The position numbers and the translations under genes are program-made. The notes beneath the pieces are model-generated. The model was given only the letters and a program-made list of their open reading frames with translations, was not told the DNA's origin and did not search any database. This document shows positions 32,472-40,978 of a stretch of DNA of 64,000 bases, in pieces; within the stretch, counting starts at the first letter, position 1, and each line of letters begins with the position of its first letter. This DNA is from SIG455 sp045589495 (GTDB taxonomy: Bacteria; Bacillota; Clostridia; UMGS1810): assembly GCA_045589495.1 (NCBI GenBank), contig JAZNPF010000038.1:62001-126000 (forward strand), in the 5' to 3' direction.

Positions 32472-33743
32472 TCAAATCTGGTCAAGTGCCTGACGGATAT
32501 CGTCAATTAAATCGTCAGCATCTTCTATACCGCATGAAAATCTTATAAGGTCAGGTGAAATACCTGCTTCAATTAACTGTTCATCAGTAAGTTGTCTGTG
32601 AGTATGGCTTGCAGGGTGAAGCAGACAGGTTTTTGCGTCTGCTACGTGTGTTGCAATTGTTGCAAGTTTCAAACTATCCATGAATTTAATGGAAGTTTCT
32701 CTGCCGCCTTTAACACCGAAGCAAAGTACGCCGCATGTGCCGTTGGGCATATATTTTTTTGCAAGGTCATAATACTCATCGCCCTCTAAATCGGGATAGT
32801 GTACCCATGCAATTTTATCATTGTTTTTAAGGAATTTTGCAACGGCAAGAGCATTCTCACAATGCTTTTTAACGCGTAAGTGCAGAGTTTCCAGACCGAG
32901 ATTAAGGTAAAAAGCGTTCTGCGGTGACTGGATAGAGCCAAAGTCTCTCATCAACTGTGCGGTTGCTTTTGTTATATATGCACCTTTGCCGAATTTTTCT
33001 GTGTATGTGATTCCGTGATAAGAATCGTCAGGAGTTGTAAGACCGGGGAATTTATCAGCGTATTTTGTCCAGTCAAAATTACCGCTGTCTACTATACATC
33101 CGCCTACGCCGACACCCTGACCGTCCATATATTTTGTTGTTGAGTGTGTAACAATGTCAGCACCCCATTCAAAAGGTCTGCAGTTGACCGGTGTGGCAAA
33201 TGTGTTGTCAATTATAAGCGGAACACCATGAGAGTGTGCCAGACGTGAAAATTTTTCAAAATCAAACACAGTAACGGTGGGGTTTGTAACTGTTTCTCCA
33301 AAAACTGCTTTGGTGTTAGGCTTAAAATATTTAGCCAGTTCTTCTTCAGGTAAAGACTGGTCTACAAATGTACATTCAATACCCATCTTCTTCATTGTAA
33401 CTCCGAACAGATTGTATGTTCCTCCATAGATTGAAGAAGATGAAATGAAGTGATCGCCTGCTTCACAAATGTTGAAAATAGCATAAAAGTTTGCTGCCTG
33501 ACCTGATGATGTAAGCATTGCAGCAACACCGCCTTCAAGAGCGCATATTTTCTCTGCTACAGCATCATTAGTAGGATTCTGCAGTCTTGTGTAGAAATAT
33601 CCTGAGGCTTCAAGGTCAAAAAGTTTTCCCATCTCATCACTTGTATCATAGGCAAAAGTGGTGCTTTGGTAAACGGGCAACTGTCTTGCTTCGCCTTTTT
33701 TTGGTTTATAGCCTTCATGGATAAGTTTTGTATCAATTTTCAT
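32472..33743 (-). CDS. metY: O-acetylhomoserine aminocarboxypropyltransferase (sulfhydrylase)
   Basis: PLP-dependent enzyme of 423 residues that makes homocysteine (or methionine from methanethiol) from O-acetylhomoserine. It has the long MetY type of the Cys/Met metabolism family: YTRLQNPTNDAVAEKI, TSSGQAANFYAI, SSSSIYGGTYNLF, the IIDNTFATP segment and the PLP lysine K204 in HSTTKYMDGQGVGVGG. The C-terminal SCGIEDADDLIDDI is typical. It is 25 bases behind the GHL10 gene, so it appears to be the end of a long operon rather than a separately controlled methionine gene. I see no SAM riboswitch in front of it. Confidence 0.92.
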   Translation of the reverse strand: MKIDTKLIHEGYKPKKGEARQLPVYQSTTFAYDTSDEMGKLFDLEASGYFYTRLQNPTNDAVAEKICALEGGVAAMLTSSGQAANFYAIFNICEAGDHFISSSSIYGGTYNLFGVTMKKMGIECTFVDQSLPEEELAKYFKPNTKAVFGETVTNPTVTVFDFEKFSRLAHSHGVPLIIDNTFATPVNCRPFEWGADIVTHSTTKYMDGQGVGVGGCIVDSGNFDWTKYADKFPGLTTPDDSYHGITYTEKFGKGAYITKATAQLMRDFGSIQSPQNAFYLNLGLETLHLRVKKHCENALAVAKFLKNNDKIAWVHYPDLEGDEYYDLAKKYMPNGTCGVLCFGVKGGRETSIKFMDSLKLATIATHVADAKTCLLHPASHTHRQLTDEQLIEAGISPDLIRFSCGIEDADDLIDDIRQALDQI

Positions 33744-33768
33744 TTGTATATCCTCCTTGGAATGTATT

Positions 33769-34983
33769 TTATATATTAAATAATGCTTTAAGCATATCTA
33801 TAAACGCATCTAATACACTGTTGTTATCCGAAACACTTTGAGTAAGTAATCCCGTTATGGAATTAAGTTCGGATTTTGCATTTTCTGTGGAGTTTGTGCC
33901 CCATATTGGTGAGTAACAAAAAAGCATAAAACCTTTTGTGTTTGAAAAGTTGCGTATATCTTTTATCTGCCGTGTGCATATATCTGCATTTTCAATCCAC
34001 TCATATTTGCCGTTGCCAGCCCATTTATCCTCTTTACCGGCTTTGTATGTTGCCAGGCCGATATAAAGTTCGGGAACTGTACAAAGATTACACCATCTTT
34101 CAAGCACTCTGTCAAACGGCATTGTGGAATTGAGATATCCGAAATAAATCTGCGGTGTGATGTAGTCAACGTAACCGTATTCGGTTGCCCACTTTTTGAC
34201 ATCTGCAAAATATTGAGAGTAGTTTTTTTCAATATCTGCATTGGGGCTTATACCAAATACAACATTGGCATCAATCTCTTTTATACTATCATAAGTTTTC
34301 TTAATTAGCAAGTTAATATTTTCAATGCGCCATTCATTGAGCGAAAGTGCAGTGGCAGATGCGGCATAAGATGCTTTGTCAAAACTTTCGTCAGCAGTGG
34401 GGTAGAAGTAGTCGTCAAAGTGAATTCCGTCGATATCATATCCTTTTACTATTTCACGTACACCCTCAACTATATATTCAATTACTTCTTTGCTGGCGGG
34501 GTTGTAGTACCATAATCCGCCGACATCGCATACACGTTCATCGCCGTATGTGTTTTTCCATGCGTATGCAACAGAGTTTTCGGTTACGTTTTTAGGACTT
34601 CCGATCCTGTAAGGATTTATCCATGCGTGTATGTCAATGCCGTTTGCGTGTGCAACTGAACACATTATATCAAGCGGATCATAATCGGGAGCAACACCTG
34701 CCTGACCGCAAACGTATTTAGAATACTGAAAATATGATGAATTGTAAAACGCGTCGGAAAATGCTCTTACGTGGAATATAATTGTATTTAGTCCTGAAGA
34801 TTTGATATTTTTACATATTTCGTGGGCTTTTACTTCAAAATCCGCTTTATTGAGTGAACCCAGTTGTGAAGCATAATCTTCATACGAAAACCATACTGCG
34901 CGCATTTCAGTATTGTCGGCTGATACGGGTATGGAAGAGAAAAGCAAAAATATTAAAGTGAAAAAACATAAAAACTTTTTCAT
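33769..34983 (-). CDS. Glycosyl-hydrolase-like family 10 protein (GHL10, YngK-like)
   Basis: Exported protein of 404 residues with a signal peptide (1-22, ending PVSADN). The TIM-barrel GHL10 domain (DUF187) starts MRAVWFSYEDY and includes GLNTIIFHVRAFSDAFY, HAWINPYRIG, DGIHFDDYFYP (candidate acidic residues), GISPNADIEKN and a late FMLFCYSPIWG. The family is thought to act on glycans, perhaps of the cell wall; the substrate is not established. Its ATG abuts the TAA of the amidase gene (TAAATG), so the two exported proteins are coupled and may act on the same polymer. Confidence 0.85.
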   Translation of the reverse strand: MKKFLCFFTLIFLLFSSIPVSADNTEMRAVWFSYEDYASQLGSLNKADFEVKAHEICKNIKSSGLNTIIFHVRAFSDAFYNSSYFQYSKYVCGQAGVAPDYDPLDIMCSVAHANGIDIHAWINPYRIGSPKNVTENSVAYAWKNTYGDERVCDVGGLWYYNPASKEVIEYIVEGVREIVKGYDIDGIHFDDYFYPTADESFDKASYAASATALSLNEWRIENINLLIKKTYDSIKEIDANVVFGISPNADIEKNYSQYFADVKKWATEYGYVDYITPQIYFGYLNSTMPFDRVLERWCNLCTVPELYIGLATYKAGKEDKWAGNGKYEWIENADICTRQIKDIRNFSNTKGFMLFCYSPIWGTNSTENAKSELNSITGLLTQSVSDNNSVLDAFIDMLKALFNI

Positions 34984-35613
34984 TTAATTCTCCTCAAGAT
35001 AAGTTTTTACCAATGATAAAAATTCTGTCCAGCGTCCGTCGTTGCGGATGTTTTCAGGGCAGTTCTTATCCATAAAATCTGCATGCTGTTTAACAGAACC
35101 TGCCGAAAGACCATAAGTTTTAATCAGTTTAGCAGTAAGTCTTGCGCCGTTTCTGAAAGTCTTTTCAAAATCACCGCCCTGATTAACGCATAGTTCAATG
35201 CCTATGCCGAAGCGGTTTCCTTTTCCTGCGTGGTAAGCGATTTCGTCATCGGGAATATGGTGATAAGCAATATTTTCGTCCACCGTATAATGCCAGGCGG
35301 TGCTTCCGTCACCATCACATTCAAGATAATGATTGTGTGCAGGTGCGTTTGCAGTTGATGACGGATTCCCCGTTTCGTGAATTACTATGTATTTGATTTT
35401 GCGTGGTATATGTGTTCTTAAAGGGGAATCTTCAGGCAATATACTGTTGACAACTTTAAGTCCGTAGGCGTTTTCTATTATCTGACCGTCAATATGCCTG
35501 TCTGTAAAAATTGCTTTAACGCCCCAGAGCAACAGAAATAAAAACACAAGAAAAAATGTGCCTAGCCGTAAGTTTATATATATTGATGTACATTTTCTTG
35601 ATTTGACCTGCAA
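34984..35613 (-). CDS. N-acetylmuramoyl-L-alanine amidase, Amidase_2 family
   Basis: A 209-residue peptidoglycan hydrolase. A membrane segment at about 17-33 anchors it. The catalytic domain (about 75-205) has the zinc ligands in YIVIHETGNPS (His) and in KQHADFMDKNCPENIR (His and the Cys after D-K-N). WHYTVDEN and GIGIELCVNQGGDF match the T7 lysozyme/PGRP fold. It is 16 bases after the PPi-type PFK gene and directly coupled to the GHL10 gene. Confidence 0.9.
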   Translation of the reverse strand: MQVKSRKCTSIYINLRLGTFFLVFLFLLLWGVKAIFTDRHIDGQIIENAYGLKVVNSILPEDSPLRTHIPRKIKYIVIHETGNPSSTANAPAHNHYLECDGDGSTAWHYTVDENIAYHHIPDDEIAYHAGKGNRFGIGIELCVNQGGDFEKTFRNGARLTAKLIKTYGLSAGSVKQHADFMDKNCPENIRNDGRWTEFLSLVKTYLEEN

Positions 35614-35629
35614 TTTAAAACCCCGTTCG

Positions 35630-36832
35630 TTATTTTCTTATTAAATGTAACGGCAGACCATCTGCCATAGGAACTGCAATCTCACCCTGAATAAGAGGTT
35701 TAGCATATTCTATGAATTTATCTGTAATATCATTACCGTCTTTTGAAATATATTCATCAGGAACTTTATTTTCTGCATTGGCAATTCCTGCAATTTGAAC
35801 TGGGATAATATCTGTTTCAAACGGTGATGTAGATTTGTGTTTGTATGCCATCATCACGCAACTTTTGCCGTCCAAAGCGGCGTTTACAGCGGTGTTGCCT
35901 ATGGCAACAGAAAGGTTTATGTCTGTTTCAGAAAGCAGATGTCCGGCACATCTTTGTAAAAGATTTATTTCAATTGAACGCGCTTTGCAATGGAGAGTAT
36001 TTTTGATTAACTCTTCCAGTGTTTTGCCTGCACCACCCAGTTGTCCGTGACCGAATGAGTCGTCTTTGAAAGCGGCAGACTGTTCAGAGATATATTTTCC
36101 GTTTTCGTCACGTATACCTTCGGATATAGCAACAACTATGCTGTGCTTTTCCTCAATTTTCTCTTTTACGTCACGTATGAAATCTTCAACAATGAACGGA
36201 TGTTCGGGAAGATATATAAGGTCGGGGGTTGTGTTTCCGTTGCAACGTGCAAGTGCAGATGCAGCAGTGAGCCAACCGGCATTTCTGCCCATAATTTCTA
36301 TTATTGTAACCGAGTTCAAATCATAACAAGTGCAATCCCGTGTTACTTCCATAACAGAAGTTGCTATGTATTTTGCCGCACTGCCAAAACCGGGACAATG
36401 ATCTGTTCCGTAAAGGTCGTTGTCTATAGTTTTTGGTACGCCGATAACCTTAACTCCGTATGCAGTTGCTTTTTCAGATAATTTCGCAACAGTATCCATA
36501 GAATCATTTCCGCCTATGTAAAAGAAGTAACCTATATTATACTTTTCAAACAGAGCAAAAACATCGTCAATCTGTTCATTTTTGAGTCTGTATCTGCAAG
36601 AGCCGAGATATGATGACGGTGTAACTTTCAAAAGTTCAATATTATCTTTGTTTGAAAAAATATCGTTAAGGTTAATAAGTTTTTCTTTAAGCAGTCCGTC
36701 TATACCGTTTACAGCACCGTACAGTATGCCGATTTCATCGGTTGCAAGGCATTTTTCTATAACACCTGCTAAAGTTGCATTTATTGCGGCAGTGGGACCG
36801 CCTGACTGTCCTACTATAGCGTTTTTTATCAT
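35630..36832 (-). CDS. Phosphofructokinase of the PPi-dependent type
   Basis: A 400-residue PfkA-superfamily enzyme converting fructose 6-phosphate to fructose 1,6-bisphosphate. The phosphoryl-donor positions read GGNDS (107-111) and PKTIDND (133-139). ATP enzymes have GGDGS and PATIDND, while PPi enzymes have an acidic residue in place of the second Gly and Lys in PKTIDND. On that rule this is a diphosphate-dependent enzyme. IMGRNAGWLTAASAL and GGAGKTLEELI are also visible. The ATG at 36832 overlaps the stop of the CpXC gene (ATGA) and is eight bases from AAAGGAG; a TTG at 36838 is too close. A canonical ATP-type pfkA is at 55771. Confidence 0.85.
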   Translation of the reverse strand: MIKNAIVGQSGGPTAAINATLAGVIEKCLATDEIGILYGAVNGIDGLLKEKLINLNDIFSNKDNIELLKVTPSSYLGSCRYRLKNEQIDDVFALFEKYNIGYFFYIGGNDSMDTVAKLSEKATAYGVKVIGVPKTIDNDLYGTDHCPGFGSAAKYIATSVMEVTRDCTCYDLNSVTIIEIMGRNAGWLTAASALARCNGNTTPDLIYLPEHPFIVEDFIRDVKEKIEEKHSIVVAISEGIRDENGKYISEQSAAFKDDSFGHGQLGGAGKTLEELIKNTLHCKARSIEINLLQRCAGHLLSETDINLSVAIGNTAVNAALDGKSCVMMAYKHKSTSPFETDIIPVQIAGIANAENKVPDEYISKDGNDITDKFIEYAKPLIQGEIAVPMADGLPLHLIRK

Positions 36833-37455
36833 TTGCAATTCTCCTTTACATATTTTTCTGCCCAGTTAAGGTCTATTCTTTTCCAATCAAGAGTTGGAGA
36901 TGATATAATTTCTTTATCAAGCATACGGCTTGTGTTAAAGTATGAATCTATCGCAACACAATGATGTGCAACAGGTTTGTCGAATTCATCACACACGGCA
37001 AATTCAAGTGCGTTGGCGGTTGTGTTGGAAAGAATTATCTTTGCGTTTGTGCCCAAGCCTTTTGGCGATGCAACATATTTATATTTTATAATTTCAAGTA
37101 CACGGTCGTCAAGGTCATATTCAAAAATTCTTGTTTTTTCGGATGCATATATAAATTCATTTACATATCTTAATCTGAAGTCGTTTTTGTTAAGTATGTT
37201 AAAGAGAGCAGTTTTAATTTCTTCTACAGGTTCAAAACCATTGGGAACAGAGATAATTGAATAATTTTTGAAAGCATTTATTATCTGGAATTTGTGCTCA
37301 TAATAAAACTCTTCTCCGCATTCATGACATTTAATGCGGTTGACTTTACCGGCAAGCATACTTTTCAGTGCATCTTTGTCATGGTTGGAAATTATTTGTC
37401 TGTATATTGGTGCATCTGTTTCAATGTATTGTCTGCAAAACGGACACACAGCCAT
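36829..37455 (-). CDS. CpXC domain protein
   Basis: A 208-residue protein of unknown function with two N-terminal zinc knuckles, CPFC (4-7) and CHEC (about 39-42, in NRIKCHECGEEFYYEHKFQ), that define the CpXC family. The remainder is a mixed alpha/beta region with no recognised motif. No good ribosome binding site precedes the ATG, so it may rely on coupling with holA, whose stop is 33 bases upstream. It overlaps the PFK start by four bases. Nothing in the sequence gives its substrate. Confidence 0.75.
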   Translation of the reverse strand: MAVCPFCRQYIETDAPIYRQIISNHDKDALKSMLAGKVNRIKCHECGEEFYYEHKFQIINAFKNYSIISVPNGFEPVEEIKTALFNILNKNDFRLRYVNEFIYASEKTRIFEYDLDDRVLEIIKYKYVASPKGLGTNAKIILSNTTANALEFAVCDEFDKPVAHHCVAIDSYFNTSRMLDKEIISSPTLDWKRIDLNWAEKYVKENCK

Positions 37456-37488
37456 TTGGGGATAAATAATGTCTATTTTTATCAGTCC

Positions 37489-38481
37489 TTAATTATTCAT
37501 TAGTGATACGGCAAGTTTTTCCAATGCCAGCCACGGTTCGCATAATCCGGTCTTTATATTCTCGTCTGCCTCATTACACATATATATGGCGTTTTCGAGT
37601 TCATCAAGTGTGAAGCGTTTCAGTTGAGAAAGATTTTTTCTTACAACGAAATCAGGCACTTTTGTTTTCTGTGCAATTACCGATGTAGGCTCATTTTCAA
37701 ACACTTTAGTTTTACGTAAAATTGAAAATTGTCTGAAAATAAGAGCAATTATCATAACAGGTTGTTCACGTAGAGTTTTAAGGTCACGAATGCCTTCAAT
37801 AACTTTGCTTTTTCTGCCTGCTGTTATGTTGTCTATAAGGTCGAATACTTTACCTTCTAAACTTTTGCAGATACAGGCCTCAATATCTTCTCTTGATATA
37901 AGTTCTTCTTTGCCTGATGTAAAAGCAATAAGTTTGTCTGCCTCGTTTTTAAGCAGATACATATTTCTGCCCACGTTTTCTATAATAAAGCAGATATCTT
38001 CTTTTGTCATGGATTTTCCGCTTTGCAAAAGTATTCTTGCGAACCAGTTTATAAGGTCGCTTTCTTTAGCCAATCCAAACTCCTCTGCTGTGTGATTCTT
38101 GGAAACTGCTTTAAAAAGAGCACTGCGTTTATCTACATTTGTTTCGCAAAAAACTATAACCATATAATCGGGAAGAGTATCAAAAATATCAGTCCAGAAT
38201 TTCTTTGTTGCGTCATTTGATTTTGAAAATATTCCGCTGTTTTTGAGAACGAGAATTTTTGTGTCCGACATAAAAGGCATAGACACCACAAACTCTGTAA
38301 TTGCATCATTGTCAGGTTTTTCTGTGTTAAGTTTCATACAGTTAAACTCTTTCGGTCCTTCCTGCGTGCAGAGTTCTGTTATCTTGTCTGCGTAGAAGTC
38401 TTTCATAAAATCCTCTTCGCCATAGAGCAGGTATATACCTTTAACTGATTTATCTTTTATCTGTTGTTTTATATCAGGCAA
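37489..38481 (-). CDS. holA: DNA polymerase III delta subunit
   Basis: Clamp-loader subunit of 330 residues that opens the beta clamp. The N-terminal segment VKGIYLLYGEEDFMKDFYADKI and the KILVLKNSGIFSK strand are typical of the bacterial HolA AAA-like domain, which lacks Walker motifs. The C-terminal region (ARILLQSGKSMTKEDICFII, then LREQPVMIIALIFRQFSIL) matches the collar domain. The start codon is TTG at 38481, nine bases after AAAGGAGG. It follows comEC, the usual order; rpsT, the usual next gene, is missing. Confidence 0.92.
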   Translation of the reverse strand: MPDIKQQIKDKSVKGIYLLYGEEDFMKDFYADKITELCTQEGPKEFNCMKLNTEKPDNDAITEFVVSMPFMSDTKILVLKNSGIFSKSNDATKKFWTDIFDTLPDYMVIVFCETNVDKRSALFKAVSKNHTAEEFGLAKESDLINWFARILLQSGKSMTKEDICFIIENVGRNMYLLKNEADKLIAFTSGKEELISREDIEACICKSLEGKVFDLIDNITAGRKSKVIEGIRDLKTLREQPVMIIALIFRQFSILRKTKVFENEPTSVIAQKTKVPDFVVRKNLSQLKRFTLDELENAIYMCNEADENIKTGLCEPWLALEKLAVSLMNN

Positions 38482-38499
38482 AGTTGTTTGCCTCCTTTA

Positions 38500-40812
38500 T
38501 CAATGTATTTTGATTTTTCCGTTTTTGTTTATGGTAAACTTTAAAGTTTTGTCTAAATCAGTACGAAGAACAGTAACGTTTTTATCGGCATATAAGTGTA
38601 AGATCTTATCGTCAGGATGTCCGTAATTATTATTTTCGCCCACGCAGATATATGCGTATTCGGGAGATGCTGAATTTAAAAATTTCTCAAAAGACGGAGA
38701 ATAACTTCCGTGATGAGGTGTTTTTAAAATATCGCACGATATGTTGTCGTTCTGAAGCAAAATCTGTTGAGTATAACTTTCTATATCACCGGTGAAAAGT
38801 ATGGATTTTCCGTAAACGGTAATTTTAAAAACAAGGGATGCGTTGTTTTCGTCATATATGTATTTGTTGTCGGGACTCAACACTTCAAACGAAGCGATGT
38901 CGCCTATGTTGAAATCATCGTCTTTGTCAATCATATACAATGGGATGTTTGAATCGCAACACACATCAAAAACAGATTTCAGTACATTTTCAGTTCCCGC
39001 TTTAAAATAGTTGGGTGTAATAATGCAACCTATATTAAAGTCATCCGCCAGATTGATTATCCCGTTTGCGTGGTCTTCGTGAAAATGAGTGATTACAGCA
39101 TAATCTATTTTGTTCGTTCCGTTTCTTATTAGGAAAGGTTTTATGATTTTCTCGGCAGTGTCATAATCACTTTTTGCCATGCCACCGCCGTCAATAAGCA
39201 TTGTTTTTCCGTCAGGGAATTCCATAAGAGTGCAATCTCCCTGGCCGACATTTATAACTGTCAGTTTAACGTTGTTTGATTTTGGCGGGAAGAATATGAG
39301 AATCACTGCGATACATGCTATTGAGAACCTGATTGCATTTTTGTAAAAGCATCTGCATTTAATTGTCTTTTTAATCATATATACTGCAAAAATAGTAAGC
39401 AGTACAGATGACATAAATTGTATGATGCTTGTTTCCAGTATAGCAAAAGGGAAGGCTGAAATATATTCGGATATAATAAGAATAAACTTTATCATCAACC
39501 ATATTCCGTTTGATAAGAATTTCGCAATCACATCAAAAGGAAATATCATAAATGCAATTGAATTACCCATAAGGTATGGCATCATAGGTACTACTATGAG
39601 GTTTGTTACAATACCGAGAGTAGAGATTGTGCTAAAATAATATACGCATAATGCACTTGCGGCAATCTGTGCTGAAACTGACATTGAAAGAGTAGTACGG
39701 ATGAATGACGGTTTTATAAAACGTGATAAAATTTTATCGACTTTATCATACAAAAGTATTATTCCAAGTGTAGATACTGCTGAAAGTACAAGCCTTACAT
39801 CAAACAATGAAAAAGGATTTGCCATCAGTAAAATCAGCATCGCAAATGCAAGAGATTGAACAGAGTCGTTTTCCCTGTACACTAAAGCTGCTGAATTGGA
39901 TATTATAAGCATTATAGCCGCGCGTTTTACAGACGGTGAAAATCCGGTGATGGCGGTTATGAATACGGCTGAAATAATGTTGAAAACAGGGATTATAAAT
40001 ACGCATCCTTTGAATTTGAGTTTTTGTAAGAGAAAATTTATTATGATAAGCATTACTGAAAGATGCATACCTGATACAGACACTATGTGCGATATTCCTG
40101 CCCGTTTTACGGATGTTGCTATATCCTCCGGCATATCTGCTTTATACCCCAGCAGAATTGCTTTTAAAAATGATGATATATCACCGTTTAAATATCTGTC
40201 ACACTTTTGAAGCATAGCATCTCTTAATACAAATATTTTATGTATTAAAGGATTTATGTTTTCGTAAGTTCCGTGATTTGAAATTGCAAAGTCGGATGCT
40301 TCGCATACAATGTGAATGTTTTGTGAACGCAGATACTCTCTGTAGTTGAAACTGCCGTCATTTTCGTTTTCGTCAGGCAGTGTAACAGAAGTTTTGAATT
40401 CAATTTTATCGCCGTAATCGATATCTGCGTCAGTTCCGTTTACAAAAACGCGTATTTTACCGTTTAACTCAATAGTTTCGCCCATTGATACTGCAGATAT
40501 CAAATTTGCAGTAAACAATATGCGGTCTTCGTCATATACAGGAGTTTCGTCAACTGCGCATACAACAGTTGCGGGTTTATCAATTATAGGATAAAAACTT
40601 TTGTTGCACAAAGAATATGTTGATGTACAATTGAAAAATGAAAACACGGTGAAAAACAGGATGAGGATAAATTTTGTTGTATGTTTTCTTCTGATAAAAT
40701 TTATAATTGAAAATATAGCAATTGTCAGAATATATGCATCAAAATACTCTGTTTTAAAAAATAAAATCATCAGCAAACAGGGTATAAGCACATATAGAGA
40801 AATGCGTTTCAT
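38500..40812 (-). CDS. comEC: DNA internalization-related competence protein ComEC/Rec2
   Basis: Polytopic membrane channel of 770 residues for single-stranded DNA uptake. Domains in order: N-terminal helices with a DUF4131-type extracytoplasmic OB region (about 30-190), the Competence domain (about 210-490, with AILLGYKADMPEDI and HIVSVSGMHLSVM), and a C-terminal metallo-beta-lactamase-like domain (about 510-765) with VGQGDCTLMEFPDGKTMLIDGG, THFHEDHANGI and KTPHHGSYSPS. All three are intact. comEA is not adjacent. It heads the minus-strand operon running to metY. Confidence 0.93.
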   Translation of the reverse strand: MKRISLYVLIPCLLMILFFKTEYFDAYILTIAIFSIINFIRRKHTTKFILILFFTVFSFFNCTSTYSLCNKSFYPIIDKPATVVCAVDETPVYDEDRILFTANLISAVSMGETIELNGKIRVFVNGTDADIDYGDKIEFKTSVTLPDENENDGSFNYREYLRSQNIHIVCEASDFAISNHGTYENINPLIHKIFVLRDAMLQKCDRYLNGDISSFLKAILLGYKADMPEDIATSVKRAGISHIVSVSGMHLSVMLIIINFLLQKLKFKGCVFIIPVFNIISAVFITAITGFSPSVKRAAIMLIISNSAALVYRENDSVQSLAFAMLILLMANPFSLFDVRLVLSAVSTLGIILLYDKVDKILSRFIKPSFIRTTLSMSVSAQIAASALCVYYFSTISTLGIVTNLIVVPMMPYLMGNSIAFMIFPFDVIAKFLSNGIWLMIKFILIISEYISAFPFAILETSIIQFMSSVLLTIFAVYMIKKTIKCRCFYKNAIRFSIACIAVILIFFPPKSNNVKLTVINVGQGDCTLMEFPDGKTMLIDGGGMAKSDYDTAEKIIKPFLIRNGTNKIDYAVITHFHEDHANGIINLADDFNIGCIITPNYFKAGTENVLKSVFDVCCDSNIPLYMIDKDDDFNIGDIASFEVLSPDNKYIYDENNASLVFKITVYGKSILFTGDIESYTQQILLQNDNISCDILKTPHHGSYSPSFEKFLNSASPEYAYICVGENNNYGHPDDKILHLYADKNVTVLRTDLDKTLKFTINKNGKIKIH

Positions 40813-40848
40813 GATACTTCTCCGATAATGTAGGTAATATATAGTATA

Positions 40849-40877
40849 ATTATATATTCTTGATATTATAATGTCAA
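40849..40877 (-). promoter_or_regulatory. Consensus SigA promoter TTGACA-N17-TATAAT of the comEC operon
   Basis: On the minus strand, TTGACA (40877-40872) and TATAAT (40854-40849) are both perfect with a 17-base spacer. No competence-specific operator is apparent, which suggests steady expression of comEC and the genes behind it. Confidence 0.85.
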
Positions 40878-40912
40878 TAAATATATAATTATGTAATATA
40901 TTAAAATTACTC

Positions 40913-40941
40913 TTGAAAAATTTGTAAGATGAATGTATAAT
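40913..40941 (+). promoter_or_regulatory. SigA promoter TTGAAA-N17-TATAAT of glyA
   Basis: TTGAAA at 40913-40918 and TATAAT at 40936-40941 with a 17-base spacer. It is divergent from the comEC promoter, 35 bases away. Confidence 0.8.
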
Positions 40942-40978
40942 AAAGATATACTATGTCTTTAAGAAAGGAATTGTATTT

